Of a stretch of 64,000 nucleotides of DNA, positions 63,209-64,000 are shown piece after piece (within the stretch, counting starts at the first letter, position 1; the number at the start of each line of letters is the position of its first letter). The position numbers and the translations under genes are program-made. A model generated the notes under the pieces. It did not search any database and was not told the origin of the DNA. It saw only the letters and a list, made by a program, of their open reading frames with translations. This DNA comes from Sulfuriferula sp. (lineage in GTDB: Bacteria; Pseudomonadota; Gammaproteobacteria; Burkholderiales; Sulfuriferulaceae), in assembly GCA_013140765.1 (NCBI GenBank), contig JABFSE010000001.1, positions 62,001 to 126,000 on the forward strand. The letters are read 5' to 3'.

Positions 63209-64000
63209 AACGCGACACCTTTTGCAACAAAGTCAATTGCTGAGCAGTATGTTCACGATAACACTTTGTTGGATACATACATCGTTTAGCTAATGCCTTT
63301 GAAATATACAAAGATTCGTATGTAATTTCCTCACGCCCCAGCAATGTGGACTGACTAGATCTTCCCGCATTCAATTCAATATGTAGTAATGCTAATTCCT
63401 TAGGCAAAGACTCACCAAAAGCTTTATCACCCCGTCGCCCATCATAGCTCACAATATACGAAATCCCTTTTGCATTTAAGTCATCTAAGGTTGATATAAA
63501 ATCACCATGCGTAATTCCAGAAAAATATCGCGAATCTCGCTCGCCACAAACTCCTTGGTAAGGAGGATCCATATAAACAACATCACTTGATTGAACCTCC
63601 GTCAAAACATGACGGTAATCTAAAGAAGAAAAATGAGCATGCCCTTTCAACAAAGCAGACATATTCATCATATTGTTACGCATAGTCTTAGGCTGTGTAC
63701 CAAATCGTCGTTTATCAGGACTTTGGTTAAACTCACCATCCGCGTTGTAACGAACTGCCCCCTTAACACACCGAGCCAATAAATAAAGAAACAAATAAGG
63801 GCTTTGGGAACGGTTAAACTCTGCTCGCACCTGATAAAAATGATTAGCATCATCATGTTGTGCGTTCCAAATACGCTCATACTCTGCGGCCGTATCCAGC
63901 GGGGAATCGACAATTAAGCGTAATAACTCAGCCAGCGGCTTATTCGCATCGTTAATCCAATACTCACTTGATTTCTGTCGATATGCACAAGCAATACTAA
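63201..64000 (-). CDS. DNA adenine methyltransferase, Dam/D12 class (cut by the right edge)
   Basis: This is the modification partner of the HNH endonuclease. The frame remains open from 63201 to the window end (at least 266 residues); the GTG at 63830 is not the start. Family segments: SPYLFLYLLARCVKGAVRYN, GEFNQSPDKRR, and motif IV DPPY in VVYMDPPYQGVCGERDSRYF. This identifies an N6-adenine methyltransferase of the D12 type; the SAM-binding FxGxG part must lie beyond the edge. It overlaps the endonuclease gene by eight bases. The specificity cannot be read from the sequence. Confidence 0.88.
   Translation of the reverse strand, partial: SIACAYRQKSSEYWINDANKPLAELLRLIVDSPLDTAAEYERIWNAQHDDANHFYQVRAEFNRSQSPYLFLYLLARCVKGAVRYNADGEFNQSPDKRRFGTQPKTMRNNMMNMSALLKGHAHFSSLDYRHVLTEVQSSDVVYMDPPYQGVCGERDSRYFSGITHGDFISTLDDLNAKGISYIVSYDGRRGDKAFGESLPKELALLHIELNAGRSSQSTLLGREEITYESLYISKALAKRCMYPTKCYREHTAQQLTLLQKVSRYA

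Overview
The window reads as an ordinary, densely packed chromosome segment of a betaproteobacterium. The gene families and order (short NtrX with NtrY and a DUF4390 protein, DUF3579, System II cytochrome c maturation by ResB/CcsA, Pil-Chp chemosensory genes, the pyrG-kdsA-eno-ftsB run, argD-argF-argG, ligA next to zipA) suggest a Nitrosomonadales/Gallionellaceae/Methylophilaceae-type organism. The genus cannot be fixed from this sequence alone. No rRNA, tRNA, CRISPR array or insertion sequence was seen, and no gene-free stretch exceeds 300 bases.

Layout. 1-2036: resB (cut by the left edge) and ccsA. 2101-4827 (minus): thiD-thiE-hemL, divergent from a small rubredoxin gene. 5170-14290: pilG-pilH-pilI-pilJ-chpA for twitching motility. 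14352-17230 (minus): uppP and thiC, the latter behind a TPP riboswitch whose fold can be followed down to the Shine-Dalgarno sequence. 17419-19570: an SAM methyltransferase, a rhodanese and a duplicated STAS protein. 19672-27587 (minus): nine genes for metal uptake, probably zinc, comprising two DUF2946-like proteins, a TonB-dependent receptor, ExbB, ExbD, TonB, a porin-like outer membrane protein, a ZnuA-like binding protein and a ZnuB-like permease. 27638-34340: rlmJ, sbcB, galU, ligA, zipA and ftsB. 34363-38151: eno, kdsA and pyrG. 38265-46997: CBS protein, yajQ, DUF599, Sel1, ppnP, argGFD, sodB, DUF3579, rpsT and a zinc-phospholipase-C-like protein. 47071-50011: PfkB kinase, glycine-zipper lipoprotein and modAB behind a ModE-like operator. 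50084-54627: ntrX, ntrY, a DUF4390 protein and rsmB. 54672-55441: a shortened DUF3800 gene and a likely unannotated small RNA. 55442-60928: SafE/TauE-like protein, AmpG-like permease, exonuclease III, pyrE, DUF4124 protein, retropepsin-like protease and an orphan PhnD-like binding protein. 60975-64000 (minus): gatB, with a type II restriction-modification pair directly upstream where gatA would usually be.

The most unusual parts are: (a) the metal-uptake cluster, in which a DUF2946-plus-outer-membrane-protein module occurs twice, a private TonB/ExbB/ExbD set lies between the copies, and no ATPase is present; (b) the restriction-modification pair in front of gatB; (c) the promoter-to-terminator small RNA beside the truncated DUF3800 gene; (d) the TPP riboswitch expression platform; (e) the ModE-like operator before modAB, which lacks modC. 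Several start codons were moved from the longest open frame to an internal ATG, as stated in each entry.
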